Below are positions 15,621 to 24,995 of a DNA stretch of 34,985 bases, in pieces. Each line of letters starts with the position of its first letter. The stretch's first letter is position 1. Source of the DNA: Thaumasiovibrio sp043421945. GTDB taxonomy: Bacteria; Pseudomonadota; Gammaproteobacteria; Enterobacterales; Vibrionaceae. Where the stretch lies: the NCBI GenBank assembly GCA_043421945.1, contig JBHOGO010000049.1, positions 1 to 34,985 on the forward strand, read 5' to 3'. The notes below the pieces were generated by a model. It searched no databases and was not told the DNA's origin. It saw nothing but the letters and a program-made list of their open reading frames with translations. The position numbers were made by a program, and so were the translations under genes.

Positions 15621-16166
15621 ATGAAGGTGATGTACTGGGTTGGTGGGGTGCTTGCCACGATCTATCCTTTAGCTGTTTATATTGGCATTCGCTATCAGCA
15701 ATTTGAATTGATGGTTTTTATTCTATTACTTGCTCTTTCGATTCGATTGTGGGGGGCGAAGTATGTAACAGGGTTGGCTCGTTTTCAGTATTGTGTGTAT
15801 GTTGGCGGATTAATTCTTACCATTACTGCTGTTTTTATCAATAGTGTCAAGCCGATGCTTTTCTATCCAGTTATCGTTAACCTTTGTCTTTTCATCGGTT
15901 TTTCTTTGTCCTTGAAAACACAAACACCAATTATCACTCGTTTGGCATCGCTTAAAAACGTGCTTGACGAAAGCGGTCGTCGTTATACACGCCAACTCAC
16001 GAAACTGTGGTGCTTATTTTTTTGCATCAATGGCAGTATTGCGTTCATGACAACAAAAAGTAGTTTGACTATTTGGACTCTTTACAATGGAGTCATTAGC
16101 TATTGCTTAATTGGTAGCTTGCTTGTGGGAGAGTGGGTCTATCGTAAAGTGAGGTTACAGCAATGA
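15621..16166 (+). CDS. apeG: multi-pass membrane protein of the aryl polyene cluster
   Basis: A 181-residue integral membrane protein with about five to six hydrophobic segments: roughly 2-20, 28-44, 53-73, 74-92, 131-148 and 152-172. It corresponds by position and type to the conserved aryl polyene membrane protein ApeG (COG4648). Its function is not known; it may help hold the biosynthetic enzymes at the membrane or pass the product to the exporter. It starts at the ATG at 15621, one base after the ACP stop, and overlaps apeH by 4 bases (ATGA). Confidence 0.8.
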   Translation: MKVMYWVGGVLATIYPLAVYIGIRYQQFELMVFILLLALSIRLWGAKYVTGLARFQYCVYVGGLILTITAVFINSVKPMLFYPVIVNLCLFIGFSLSLKTQTPIITRLASLKNVLDESGRRYTRQLTKLWCLFFCINGSIAFMTTKSSLTIWTLYNGVISYCLIGSLLVGEWVYRKVRLQQ

Positions 16167-17521
16167 CCCCTTCTTCATTACATCACTTATTACTGAGCGA
16201 TGACTATAATCATCCGATTGCATTTAACGCTAAAGAGATTAAAACACTTGGTGAATTAAAAGCTCAAGTGAGACGGGTTATCCACTTTTTAGCAGAAAAG
16301 CCCAACACTCATTACTTGTTAGCATTTAACGACCCTTGGTATTTTACTGTTGCACTTTTGGCTGTCCAGCAAATAGGTAGTGTTCCTGTTTTTCCTGAAA
16401 ATATGCAACCTGATACGTTGCGAATGTTGTCTAAGAACATGAGGCTACTCACTGATATATCCTTTGACAACGATGCTTTGGTTATTAGTCGCTCTATGAT
16501 GACTAGCGTATCTCCAAGCTCTTCTATTCAATTTAGACTAGTTGATAGTGACAGGTCTTTTATTGAACTAAGAACATCAGGGTCAACAGGGGATGCCAAA
16601 ACAGTCGTTAAGCCGTTGAGATGTTTTGAAGCTGAAGTCGCTACGTTAGAGGCGACATTTACGCAAATGAATGACGTTGATTTGGTTCGAGCAACAGTGT
16701 CCCATAGCCATATTTATGGTTTCCTGTTTTGCATTATTTGGCCATTGATTTCTGGCCGGATGTTTGACTGTCGTGTCTATCGTGAACTTCCTGACTCTTT
16801 GGTGAATTCGGAGGGTACTTCTTCATATAAAGAAGCGTGGGTAACGAGCCCTGCGTTTTGGAAGCAGTGGTCAAAAGAACGGCGAACAAATGATGAAGAA
16901 CCCAAGGTTATCTTTTGTTCTGGTGGTCCACTTAGCCAAGACTTGGCGTTGTGTGTTGAAGCCAATTTGAAACAACTGCCGGTTGAGGTGTTTGGTAGTA
17001 CAGAAACTGGTGGTATTGCTTGGCGTCAGCAAAGTAGTGTTCGATCTGCCTGGCAGGTATTTGATGGAATCACGTATTCATGCACCAATAAACGACTCTC
17101 GATATCTTCTCCCTTTACTCCTATCGAAGGTGAGTTTATGTGTGATGATTATGTTGAAGCACTTTCAGATAGGCAGTTTCATCTATTAGGGCGTGTTGAT
17201 CGTATTGTCAAAATTGCGGAGAAAAGAGTTTCTCTTAATCGAATAGAGCAAATTACTGAATTGATGGCAGGTATTGAGCAATGTGTAGCACTTGTGCTCC
17301 CTGTTAATGGTAGGGACTTTGTTCATCTCGTCGTGACGCATAGAGAAGACTTTTCAATGCATTATACCAGTCCCCAACATCTTTGGAGGTGTGTTCGTTC
17401 AGCGCTGAATCAGCACATCGATTCGGTGGCGTTACCAAGGCGTATTATGGCTGTTGAGCAGTTACCTTTAAACTCCCAAGGAAAGGTGCAGACGAAAGAA
17501 CTAATGGAGTTTTTTAAGTAA
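16163..17521 (+). CDS. apeH: acyl-AMP ligase for the aryl starter
   Basis: A 452-residue ANL-superfamily adenylating enzyme. The phosphate-binding loop is LRTSGSTGDAKTV (136-148). VFGSTETGGIAWR is the adenine/aryl-site segment (about 274-286), GRVDRIVKIAEKRVSLNRIE the hinge (A8) motif, and PLNSQGKVQT near the C-terminus carries the catalytic Lys. In reconstituted aryl polyene systems ApeH activates the aromatic acid starter and loads it on an ACP. It is shorter than CoA ligases (about 500-550), as expected for the cluster type. It overlaps apeG by 4 bases. Confidence 0.88.
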   Translation: MTPSSLHHLLLSDDYNHPIAFNAKEIKTLGELKAQVRRVIHFLAEKPNTHYLLAFNDPWYFTVALLAVQQIGSVPVFPENMQPDTLRMLSKNMRLLTDISFDNDALVISRSMMTSVSPSSSIQFRLVDSDRSFIELRTSGSTGDAKTVVKPLRCFEAEVATLEATFTQMNDVDLVRATVSHSHIYGFLFCIIWPLISGRMFDCRVYRELPDSLVNSEGTSSYKEAWVTSPAFWKQWSKERRTNDEEPKVIFCSGGPLSQDLALCVEANLKQLPVEVFGSTETGGIAWRQQSSVRSAWQVFDGITYSCTNKRLSISSPFTPIEGEFMCDDYVEALSDRQFHLLGRVDRIVKIAEKRVSLNRIEQITELMAGIEQCVALVLPVNGRDFVHLVVTHREDFSMHYTSPQHLWRCVRSALNQHIDSVALPRRIMAVEQLPLNSQGKVQTKELMEFFK

Positions 17522-17522
17522 C

Positions 17523-17867
17523 ATGAAGATTCTTTTTCCCGAAGTATTATCTGAAATACTAGCCGAAGACCATGTTCGTCTTACTCTTAATGTTAGTAAA
17601 GATATAGGATATTTTAAAGGCCATTTCCCTGAATTCCCATTATTGCCCGGAGTTGTTCAAGTCGATTGGGTTTTTCACTTTGCCCAACACCACTTCGGTG
17701 AGTCAATGTCACTAAAAGCGATAAATCTCATTAAATTTCAGCGCCCAATTCAGCCAAATACCAAGATTGTACTTGAACTGAGTTGGGATGCAGAAAAGCG
17801 TCAGCTTCGTTTTAGTTATAGTGACGATAAGTGGACTTATTCACAAGGGCGAGTAGTAGTTTTATGA
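17523..17867 (+). CDS. apeI: hotdog-fold 3-hydroxyacyl-ACP dehydratase
   Basis: A 114-residue FabZ-like dehydratase. The active-site stretch is KGHFPEFPLLPGVVQVDWV, with His34 and an Asp (Asp48) where FabZ has Glu. It is one of two dehydratases in the cluster (the other is ApeP), which together make the conjugated double bonds; in studied systems the two can form a heterodimer. It starts 1 base after apeH and its stop overlaps the apeJ start (ATGA). It is shorter than FabZ (about 150), lacking extra terminal segments. Confidence 0.85.
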   Translation: MKILFPEVLSEILAEDHVRLTLNVSKDIGYFKGHFPEFPLLPGVVQVDWVFHFAQHHFGESMSLKAINLIKFQRPIQPNTKIVLELSWDAEKRQLRFSYSDDKWTYSQGRVVVL

Positions 17868-19540
17868 CATACGGTATATTGATTCCTTGTTATAACCATG
17901 GTCAGTTCTTGGCGAGCGTGATTGATAATCTCAAACCAATTCAGCTTCCTATCTTTTTAATTGATGATGGTAGTGAGCAAGAGACTTACGATGTTGTTGA
18001 TAAACTCGCTAAACAGCCTGATATCTACGCTAAGCATTTGGCAAAGAATCAAGGAAAAGGTGGAGCGGTTATTGAGGGTATACAGTGGATGGCAGAGTTG
18101 GGGTTCACTCATGCTATTCAAGTCGATGCCGATGGCCAGCATGATTTAACCGTACTACCTGATATGCTGGCTAAAAGCCAGACTGCACCAGAGCACTTGA
18201 TATCTGGTTATCCAGTCTACGGAGCATCGGTACCAAAATCTCGTTTATACGGACGCTATGCTACACATATTTCCGTTTGGGTTGAGACTTTATCTACCAA
18301 AATTAAAGACTCAATGATAGGGCTACGTGTGTACCCTATCAAACCGTGTATTGCACTGTTTGCTAGCCAAAATATAGGCAGGCGAATGGATTTCGATATC
18401 GACGTACTTGTTCGTCTTTATTGGCAAGGCGTCGAAGTCGATTTTTTACCTGTAGGGGTTCATTATCCTGACGATGGTGTTAGTCACTTTTCAGCGTTTA
18501 AAGATAATGTACGCATTAGTTGGCTACATACCCGATTAATTTTTGGGATGTTACCCAGGGCACCAATGTTGATTCGAAGGCACTTAAAGGATACGGGTTA
18601 TTGCTTCGGTAAGTCTCCTACTGAAAGTGATACTCATTGGTCTCGTCAGCGTGAAAAAGGCACGATAAAGGGTATTAAATTACTACTTCGTGTTTATGAA
18701 TTATTGGGGAGTCGTGTCTTTTCTATTGTTCTCCATTTTCCCATTATTTTTTATTTCCTTTTCGACGCACAAATACGTCAGTCGTCCAGGAAATTTCAGC
18801 GGTTAGTTGCAAGTCGTTTACAGGGCAGTAAACCTGCTAGTACTTATCAACACCTCTATACCTTCGGCCTAGCAATGTTAGATAAATTATCAGCATGGCG
18901 TGGGGATATCACCGATGAAAGTGTTGTTGTTCACCATCCAGAAGCAGTAAGAAAAGCGCTTGATGATCAACGGGGCTGTCTATTGATTGGGAGTCATCTA
19001 GGCAATCTAGAACTTTGCCGTGCGTTGAGTAAACGCTATACAAATTTAAAAATCAATGCGCTGGTTTTCACTGCTAATGCAAAAAAATTCAATGATGTAA
19101 TGGCTGAGGTTAATCAAAATAGTGCATTGAATTTAATACAAGTCGATAGTCTTGGACCTGAAACTGCCATCATGTTACAGCAAAAAATGGAAGAGGGTGA
19201 ATGGGTTGTGATTGTAGGTGACCGAACTTCGGTAACGCAAGAGTCAAAAGTTGAATGGGTCCCTTTTTTGGGGGAGCCAGCCCCATTTCCTATTGGGCCT
19301 TTTGTTCTTGCTAGCTTGTTAAAGCATCCGACGTATTCAATGTTTGGTTTCTTAGTTGACGGTAAAGTGAATGTCTACTTTGAGCCGTTGTCATTTCGCG
19401 CCTTATCAAGAGCACACCGCAGTGAAGACTTACAGCACAACATTAATCTGTATGCACAGCGGCTTGAAGACTATGCACTGAAATATCCCCTTCATTGGTT
19501 TAATTTTTACGATTTTTGGACACTAAAAAATGAAAAATGA
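17864..19540 (+). CDS. apeJ: GT2 glycosyltransferase fused to an LpxL-type acyltransferase
   Basis: A 558-residue bifunctional protein. The N-terminal half is a family 2 glycosyltransferase: ILIPCYNHGQ (5-14), LIDDGS (32-37) and the metal-binding DAD at 88-90 in QVDADGQHD. A hydrophobic stretch (about 285-300) links to a C-terminal lysophospholipid/LpxL-type acyltransferase with IGSHLGNLE (His378, Glu383 as HxxxxE) and VVIVGDRTS. This layout suggests transfer of both a sugar and an acyl group, tying the polyene to a lipid or glycolipid. The start is the ATG at 17864, which overlaps the apeI stop; the more upstream ATG at 17831 lies inside apeI and is not needed. It overlaps the ammonia-lyase gene by 11 bases. 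Confidence 0.87.
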   Translation: MTYGILIPCYNHGQFLASVIDNLKPIQLPIFLIDDGSEQETYDVVDKLAKQPDIYAKHLAKNQGKGGAVIEGIQWMAELGFTHAIQVDADGQHDLTVLPDMLAKSQTAPEHLISGYPVYGASVPKSRLYGRYATHISVWVETLSTKIKDSMIGLRVYPIKPCIALFASQNIGRRMDFDIDVLVRLYWQGVEVDFLPVGVHYPDDGVSHFSAFKDNVRISWLHTRLIFGMLPRAPMLIRRHLKDTGYCFGKSPTESDTHWSRQREKGTIKGIKLLLRVYELLGSRVFSIVLHFPIIFYFLFDAQIRQSSRKFQRLVASRLQGSKPASTYQHLYTFGLAMLDKLSAWRGDITDESVVVHHPEAVRKALDDQRGCLLIGSHLGNLELCRALSKRYTNLKINALVFTANAKKFNDVMAEVNQNSALNLIQVDSLGPETAIMLQQKMEEGEWVVIVGDRTSVTQESKVEWVPFLGEPAPFPIGPFVLASLLKHPTYSMFGFLVDGKVNVYFEPLSFRALSRAHRSEDLQHNINLYAQRLEDYALKYPLHWFNFYDFWTLKNEK

Positions 19541-21080
19541 AAATACCGTTATATTTGGTGAACGTCCTTTAACTATTGAAGATGTTAATGCTCTTAGTAA
19601 GCAACAGGTAACGGCAAAGTTATGTAATAGCGATCTATTTGTTGGGCGTGTAGAAGCCTCTGTTGCGTTTCTCGACCGTCTTTTAGATGAAGATGGTGAA
19701 ATTTACGGTGTCACTACAGGTTATGGTGATAGCTGTACCGTACGTATTCCTTCAGAGTTAGTTGAATCTTTACCAGTACAATTGACTCGTTTTCATGGTT
19801 GTGGTTTAGGTGACTATTTTAATGAAGAAGAAACACGGTCTATTATTGCTGCTCGTTTATCTTCTTTAAGTCAACTCAAATCTGGTGTGTCTTCAGAGTT
19901 ACTTTGTGGGCTGTCTAACCTACTTAAGCATGACATTTTACCTTTGATTCCTGAGGAAGGGTCAGTCGGGGCGTCAGGTGATCTCACACCGCTCTCCTAT
20001 TTAGCCGCAGCCCTTATTGGTGAGCGTAGAGTTCGTTATCAAGGACAGGTCGTCGATGCTTCTGAGGCGTTAAATACTGCGGGTTTAACACCTATCCGGC
20101 TGCGTCCTAAAGAGGGATTAGCCCTTATGAATGGGACAGCAGTCATGACGGGTATCGCTTGCCTTAATTGGAGTAGAGCGGACTACCTTGCACAGTTGGC
20201 GACACGAATCACAGCAATGACAACCATAGCAATGAAGGGTAACCCATTTCATTTTGATGAAGCGTTACATGCTGTCAAGCCTCATCCTGGGCAATTAAAG
20301 TGTGCAAGCCGATTACGTGATGACTTGCAGAGTACATTGCCACCACGTAATTCAGACCGCTTACAAGACCGCTACTCGCTTCGTTGTGCACCGCATGTGA
20401 TTGGCGTGTTGGAAGATACGCTGACATGGGCAAGGCAACTGATTGAAGTTGAACTTAATTCCGCCAATGACAACCCAATTATTGACGGTGATAATGAAAG
20501 GGTATTACACGGTGGACATTTTTACGGTGGACATATAGCAATGGCAATGGACAGTTTAAAAACGGCCGTTGCCAACGTGGCTGACCTACTGGACCGCCAG
20601 CTTGCTCAGCTTTGTGATTACAAATTTAATAACGGTTTACCGTATAATTTGTCTGGTGCTGATGCGTCTGTTAGTTCTATAAATCATGGCTTTAAAGCTG
20701 TACAAATTGGTGCGTCGGCATGGACGGCAGAGGCACTAAAAAATACAATGCCAGCGTCAGTTTTTTCGCGTTCGACGGAGAGTCACAACCAAGATAAAGT
20801 CAGTATGGGAACGATTTCCTCTCGTGACTGCCGACGTGTTATTGAATTAACGGAGCAAGTAACTGCAGCTTCTCTTTTAGCATCAACGCAAGGAATTGAA
20901 CTGCGGCAAACACAAAGTAATTCAGTAGATACATTGGTAAATGTCAGCTCATCCATATCCAAAACAATGACATTTGTCAGAAACATTTCTCCATTCTTAG
21001 AGAGTGATAGACCACTAGAACAAGAGCTCCGCCGTTGTTTATCAGCGTTTGTGTCACAAGAATTTGAGGTATATGTATGA
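19530..21080 (+). CDS. aromatic amino acid ammonia-lyase (HAL/TAL/PAL family) inside the aryl polyene cluster
   Basis: A 516-residue lyase of the MIO family, which eliminates ammonia from His, Tyr or Phe. The cofactor-forming Ala-Ser-Gly is residues 148-150 in GSVGASGDLTPLSYLAAALIG. The catalytic Tyr is in YGVTTGYGDSC (59-69), and NSANDNPII and NQDKVSMGT are the usual later active-site blocks. The selectivity pair, His-Leu in Rhodobacter tyrosine lyase, Phe-Leu in PAL and Ser-His in histidine lyases, aligns by eye with Phe88-His89 (TRFHGCGLG), so the substrate cannot be read off. From context tyrosine to 4-coumarate is most likely, feeding an aryl acid to ApeH. It overlaps apeJ (11 bases) and apeK (4 bases). 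Such lyases occur in Vibrio and Xanthomonas pigment clusters but not in all APE clusters. Confidence 0.88.
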   Translation: MKNENTVIFGERPLTIEDVNALSKQQVTAKLCNSDLFVGRVEASVAFLDRLLDEDGEIYGVTTGYGDSCTVRIPSELVESLPVQLTRFHGCGLGDYFNEEETRSIIAARLSSLSQLKSGVSSELLCGLSNLLKHDILPLIPEEGSVGASGDLTPLSYLAAALIGERRVRYQGQVVDASEALNTAGLTPIRLRPKEGLALMNGTAVMTGIACLNWSRADYLAQLATRITAMTTIAMKGNPFHFDEALHAVKPHPGQLKCASRLRDDLQSTLPPRNSDRLQDRYSLRCAPHVIGVLEDTLTWARQLIEVELNSANDNPIIDGDNERVLHGGHFYGGHIAMAMDSLKTAVANVADLLDRQLAQLCDYKFNNGLPYNLSGADASVSSINHGFKAVQIGASAWTAEALKNTMPASVFSRSTESHNQDKVSMGTISSRDCRRVIELTEQVTAASLLASTQGIELRQTQSNSVDTLVNVSSSISKTMTFVRNISPFLESDRPLEQELRRCLSAFVSQEFEVYV

Positions 21081-21496
21081 GCATTAAAGCGAATGCTTTT
21101 GTGACCGTCGCCTTTCAAGACTGTGATCCAATGCTTGTCGTTTGGCATGGTAACTACTTTCGTTATTTGGAAGAGGGCCGGCGTGCCCTTTTAGAAAAAA
21201 TGAATTTTTCTTACCTTGAAATGGAGCGTCATGGATTGGCTTACCCTGTTGTTGATGCCCGGATGAAATACGTTTCCCCAGCTACTCATGCAGATAGCCT
21301 TGAAGTGACAGCAGAGCTTGAGGAGTGGGAAAATCGTTTAAAGATACGCTTTCAGATATATAACCATACAACAAAGAAAGTGTGTATTAAGGCTTATACG
21401 ACACACTGTGGCGTCGGTTTGGAAAGTAAGGAGATGCTTTATGCATCGCCACAGTGTTTGCTGGATAAGGTGGCTCTATGTATAAACGCGCCTTAG
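21077..21496 (+). CDS. apeK: hotdog thioesterase of the aryl polyene cluster
   Basis: A 139-residue 4-hydroxybenzoyl-CoA-thioesterase-like protein. The family active-site segment is VAFQDCDPMLVVWHGNYFRYLEEGRR, with Asp17, His24 and Tyr27. It probably releases or edits acyl chains from ACPs. It overlaps the ammonia-lyase by 4 bases (ATGA) and apeL by 19 bases. Confidence 0.87.
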   Translation: MSIKANAFVTVAFQDCDPMLVVWHGNYFRYLEEGRRALLEKMNFSYLEMERHGLAYPVVDARMKYVSPATHADSLEVTAELEEWENRLKIRFQIYNHTTKKVCIKAYTTHCGVGLESKEMLYASPQCLLDKVALCINAP

Positions 21497-22077
21497 CAGC
21501 ACTTTTTTTAACCGCTAACTGTTTCGCAGTCACGTTAAACGATATTCAGCAGCGTTTAAATGAAACCCAGATTATTGGAGGCAGCTTTAAGCAAACAAAA
21601 TCAATTGTAGGTTTAGCTCATCCGTTAAATTCACATGGTGAGTACTATGTTGATAAATTGAGCGGTTTGGTTTGGCAGCAGCAGTTCCCTTTTTCTGAAA
21701 CTTTAGTGGTTTTAGATGGCAAGCTCTACAATTTTATTGATGGGCAATATTCTCTAAATAAAGCACCAGAAGCAATGGCAAAGCTAGTTGCTCAACTATT
21801 AGAAGGGGCGATTGCCGGAGACTGGCAAACCCTTGCTGCTTATTCAGCTGTTTCTGCTATTGTCGGTGAGGAACTCCCAGAATGGGGAGTGAATGTTATT
21901 CCTAATGAAGCCCCTTTAAATCATCTATTTTCAAAAATATCTATTAGGGGACGTGATAGCTGTATTCATTCCATATTTCTTCATGAAGTCAGTGGAAATG
22001 AAACTTTGATATCAATGGATTGCGCCGACATTAGCGCAGAGCTTCCTGCTCTGTTGGCAGGCGTTGCAAATGAATAG
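21478..22077 (+). CDS. apeL: LolA-like periplasmic carrier of the aryl polyene cluster
   Basis: A 199-residue secreted protein with signal peptide YKRALAALFLTANCFA. The mature part has the LolA-like pattern LNETQIIGGSFKQTKSIVGLAHPLNSHGEYYVDKLSGLVWQ followed by alternating strands, as expected for the half-barrel that shields lipid chains in the periplasm. In this setting it probably takes the polyene lipid from the MMPL exporter toward the outer membrane. It overlaps apeK and, by 8 bases, apeM. Confidence 0.85.
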   Translation: MYKRALAALFLTANCFAVTLNDIQQRLNETQIIGGSFKQTKSIVGLAHPLNSHGEYYVDKLSGLVWQQQFPFSETLVVLDGKLYNFIDGQYSLNKAPEAMAKLVAQLLEGAIAGDWQTLAAYSAVSAIVGEELPEWGVNVIPNEAPLNHLFSKISIRGRDSCIHSIFLHEVSGNETLISMDCADISAELPALLAGVANE

Positions 22078-24418
22078 TTCAAGCCCAAAAGCAAGTAAAG
22101 TGAATACAGCGGAGCGAGGTGTATTAGGTCAAATATATTCTTTCTCCGTCGTACGACGGAAAGTTGTTATATGGGCCCTAATGTTGTTCTTCTCTCTAGT
22201 TTACTCGATGATCCGCATGACGTCGGGACATGCTTTTCAGACTGATTTGTTAGGGATGTTCCCTGCGGACTCTCAACACCAGTCATTGGACATAGCACTA
22301 AAGCATGTCGCAGGTGTATTTGAGCGCGATATTATCTTTATCGTTGAAGGTGATGATAAACAGGCAGTAATCGATTCAGCAGTCTTGTTTCAGCATGAAG
22401 CTACAGCTATCAAAGGGTTGAAAAATGTTAGTGCTGAAGATTACCGTCATTTTGGAGAAGCGCTTTATCAGTATCGACATCAATTACTATTACCTGAAGA
22501 TGCAAAGACCATTGCTAAGGGAGAAAGTACTCAACTAACGCAAGAAGTGATTCGTGCACTGTATTCCTTTGCTGGCGGCGTTGGCGTATCACTAGAAGCG
22601 GATCCTTGGCATACATATCGCCGCTATATGCTTGCGCTGGCGGATGGTAATCCATTTACCCTGAGCAATGGTTTATTGTTGAGCGAGCAAGACGAACGAT
22701 ATCAGGCAATGGTGCAGTTTCGCTTAATACATTCACCTTACGATTCAGAGACGGTAGCGTTAGTCGATAAATTGAATCGTTTAACGGATAGCGTAGAAGC
22801 TGAAATGGCAGTAACTCTGTGGAAAAATGGTGCCGCTTTTTATGCTACGGCGGCTTCTCAACAAGCTGTTTGGGAGATATCAGTTATTGGCGGTGGTGCA
22901 CTGGTATCGATTATCTTATTCCTTATTTTTCTCTTTCGTTCCATTCGCCCAATAGCGATGGCCTTGCTTTCAATTGGCAGTGGAATGCTCTTCGCGGCTT
23001 CGATAACACTTCTTATATTTAAAGAGATACACATTTTTGCGTTAGTCATGGGAAGCAGCTTAATTGGAATCTCATTTGATTATGCATTTCATTATCTCAG
23101 TGCATATAGCTGTGGAGGGCGAGAAGGTAAAACAAGTTGGATTGCAATCGTCTTAAAACCTGCTCTGCTCATGGGATTGTGCAGTTCAGCACTAGCATAC
23201 GCTTGCCTATATTTTGCTAACTTGCCAGTATTATCACAGCTGGCTACATTCTCTATCACCGGGCTAACAGGGGCTTTAGTCTCTGTATTTATCTTTTTTC
23301 CTCATATCAAGTTGCCACGCCCTCATCCACAAGGAGAAAGAGTCGCTCTGAGAGTGACATCAGTGATTGAACGCTATTGTCGTTACTTTCAACCTCGTTA
23401 TGCGATGATGATGATGATTATTATTGGTCTATTCGGTGGTCTACGTTACCACAGCAATGATGATATTAGGATTCTTCAAGCCCCTGATGCTGCACTAAAA
23501 CAGCACGAGCAGCGCATTCAGGCATTAACAGGGCGGAGTCAGTCAAATAACTGGATAGTTACTTTTGCATCAACACGTGAAGAAGTCTTGCGGAAGGAAG
23601 AAGTATTCAGGGATGTTCTCGATAATGTGAAACAGAAAGGAGCATTATCGAGTTACACGGCGACTAGTCAGTTCTTACCGTCTCAACAACGCCAAGAGCA
23701 ATTCTACAGCTTGCAATCAACATTGTATGAACAACAGTCAGAGACTTTACAGCATGTACTTGGCATTGAGGGAAGTTTGGCTATAGAGCCATTTCATTTT
23801 GGGTTAGCTCAGGCCGTTGAACCTTATATTCCAAAGCTGCTAGGTGTCACCGAAGAAGGGCAATGGTTTAGCCTCGTCATGATAAATGATGTGAATGATC
23901 TGTCGTTCCGCTCTTTGATTCCAGCGGAGAGCTACCTCGTAAATTATGTTAATGGTATTGGCGAGATGCTGGGGCAGTATCGCCAGCAGGTCATTAAGCT
24001 GTTGTTTGCCGCTATTGCTGCAGTATCCGTAGCTAGCTTTGTTCGATTTGGACGACGTCGTTGGTTGAAAGTGATAACCCCGCCAGTATGTGCAGTGTTT
24101 ATTGCTATAGCAGTGCCAGCGGCATTTGCCTTCCCGATCACTTTATTTCATTGTTTAGGTCTTTTTCTAGTGCTTGGTATTGGGTTGGATTACAGCATAT
24201 TTTTTCATTGCCATGGACGAGTGCCTAGCACGGTTATGGCGGTGCTAGTGGCTGGTATTAGTACGTTACTCTCGTTTGGTTTAATGAGCCTTTCAACTAA
24301 TTATGCGATCGCCAGTTTCGGTCTCACTTTGGCGATTGGTGTCTTATCTGCATGGTTACTTACGCCGCTATTTGTTCATCCAAAAAAAGAAGAGAGGACG
24401 ACAGGTGTATCGAATTAG
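22070..24418 (+). CDS. apeM: MMPL/RND-type exporter of the aryl polyene cluster
   Basis: A 782-residue inner-membrane exporter with the duplicated MMPL layout: TM1 (about 33-48), a periplasmic domain (to about 250), five clustered helices (about 270-410), TM7 (about 440), a second periplasmic domain (to about 630) and a second helix cluster (about 640-770). The paired helix-4 motifs are GISFDYAFHYLSAY and GIGLDYSIFFHCH, where the Asp is the usual proton-relay residue. It should move the finished polyene lipid across the inner membrane, handing it to ApeL. The start is the ATG at 22070 rather than a TTG two codons upstream. Confidence 0.9.
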   Translation: MNSSSPKASKVNTAERGVLGQIYSFSVVRRKVVIWALMLFFSLVYSMIRMTSGHAFQTDLLGMFPADSQHQSLDIALKHVAGVFERDIIFIVEGDDKQAVIDSAVLFQHEATAIKGLKNVSAEDYRHFGEALYQYRHQLLLPEDAKTIAKGESTQLTQEVIRALYSFAGGVGVSLEADPWHTYRRYMLALADGNPFTLSNGLLLSEQDERYQAMVQFRLIHSPYDSETVALVDKLNRLTDSVEAEMAVTLWKNGAAFYATAASQQAVWEISVIGGGALVSIILFLIFLFRSIRPIAMALLSIGSGMLFAASITLLIFKEIHIFALVMGSSLIGISFDYAFHYLSAYSCGGREGKTSWIAIVLKPALLMGLCSSALAYACLYFANLPVLSQLATFSITGLTGALVSVFIFFPHIKLPRPHPQGERVALRVTSVIERYCRYFQPRYAMMMMIIIGLFGGLRYHSNDDIRILQAPDAALKQHEQRIQALTGRSQSNNWIVTFASTREEVLRKEEVFRDVLDNVKQKGALSSYTATSQFLPSQQRQEQFYSLQSTLYEQQSETLQHVLGIEGSLAIEPFHFGLAQAVEPYIPKLLGVTEEGQWFSLVMINDVNDLSFRSLIPAESYLVNYVNGIGEMLGQYRQQVIKLLFAAIAAVSVASFVRFGRRRWLKVITPPVCAVFIAIAVPAAFAFPITLFHCLGLFLVLGIGLDYSIFFHCHGRVPSTVMAVLVAGISTLLSFGLMSLSTNYAIASFGLTLAIGVLSAWLLTPLFVHPKKEERTTGVSN

Positions 24419-24995
24419 TCAATTTTTACTGATTATCTTTCTTCTTACTGGGTGTGCGGGAAGTTCTCGTCATGATTTATCGGTGAATGAGCTCCCCACA
24501 CCAGGCAGCTACGGAAAAAATTTAGTTGCACAACAATTGATGGTTGTTAACGTCAATGATGAACAACATCAGTTGACAATGGCATTAGAAGTTGATGAAG
24601 AACGACTGATACTTGCTGGTTTTGCAGGGCTCGGCGTGCCTGTTTTTAAGGTCCAATGGAATGGTGAACAGCTGTCGTCAAATTTTTATGTACCAGAAAT
24701 TGAAGGCGTCCCTGATGCTGAGCAAGTATTGCTCGACCTATTCCTTGTTCTCTGGCCTTTAAATGAATTAAACACTTTAGCTCATCAGCTTGGTGTGGTG
24801 ATGGAAGCCGATGACATATCGCGAACTATAACGCCGATTATCAACCACGCGAGAAAGAGTGCTGCGTCGGTATTTACAGGAGTAGAAGTGAGGTTTAAGC
24901 AGCATCAAGATATCGGTGGTGAAATAGAAGTCTATCGGCCTGAACTCGATATGCTGTACGTTTTGAAAACGATTTATTGGGAGGAGTCACAGTGA
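24405..24995 (+). CDS. apeN: DUF3261-type outer-membrane lipoprotein of the aryl polyene cluster
   Basis: A 196-residue lipoprotein. I place the start at the GTG at 24405, inside the end of apeM, because GAGAGG lies about 8 bases upstream and it gives a clean signal peptide (YRISQFLLIIFLLTGC) with the canonical lipobox LTGC. The longer upstream reading is within apeM and not needed. The mature part is beta-rich (DEQHQLTMALEVDEERLILAGFAGLGVPVFKVQW), similar in style to LolB-like acceptors, so it may receive the polyene at the outer membrane. It overlaps apeO by 4 bases. Confidence 0.82.
   Translation: MYRISQFLLIIFLLTGCAGSSRHDLSVNELPTPGSYGKNLVAQQLMVVNVNDEQHQLTMALEVDEERLILAGFAGLGVPVFKVQWNGEQLSSNFYVPEIEGVPDAEQVLLDLFLVLWPLNELNTLAHQLGVVMEADDISRTITPIINHARKSAASVFTGVEVRFKQHQDIGGEIEVYRPELDMLYVLKTIYWEESQ

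Noticed and set aside
17831..17863. Extra 11 residues before apeJ
   Set aside because: They lie within apeI. The ATG at 17864 forms the usual 4-base overlap and begins directly at the glycosyltransferase strand.
24303..24404. Longer N-terminus for apeN
   Set aside because: It lies inside apeM and would bury the signal peptide. The GTG at 24405 has a ribosome binding site and gives a proper lipoprotein signal.
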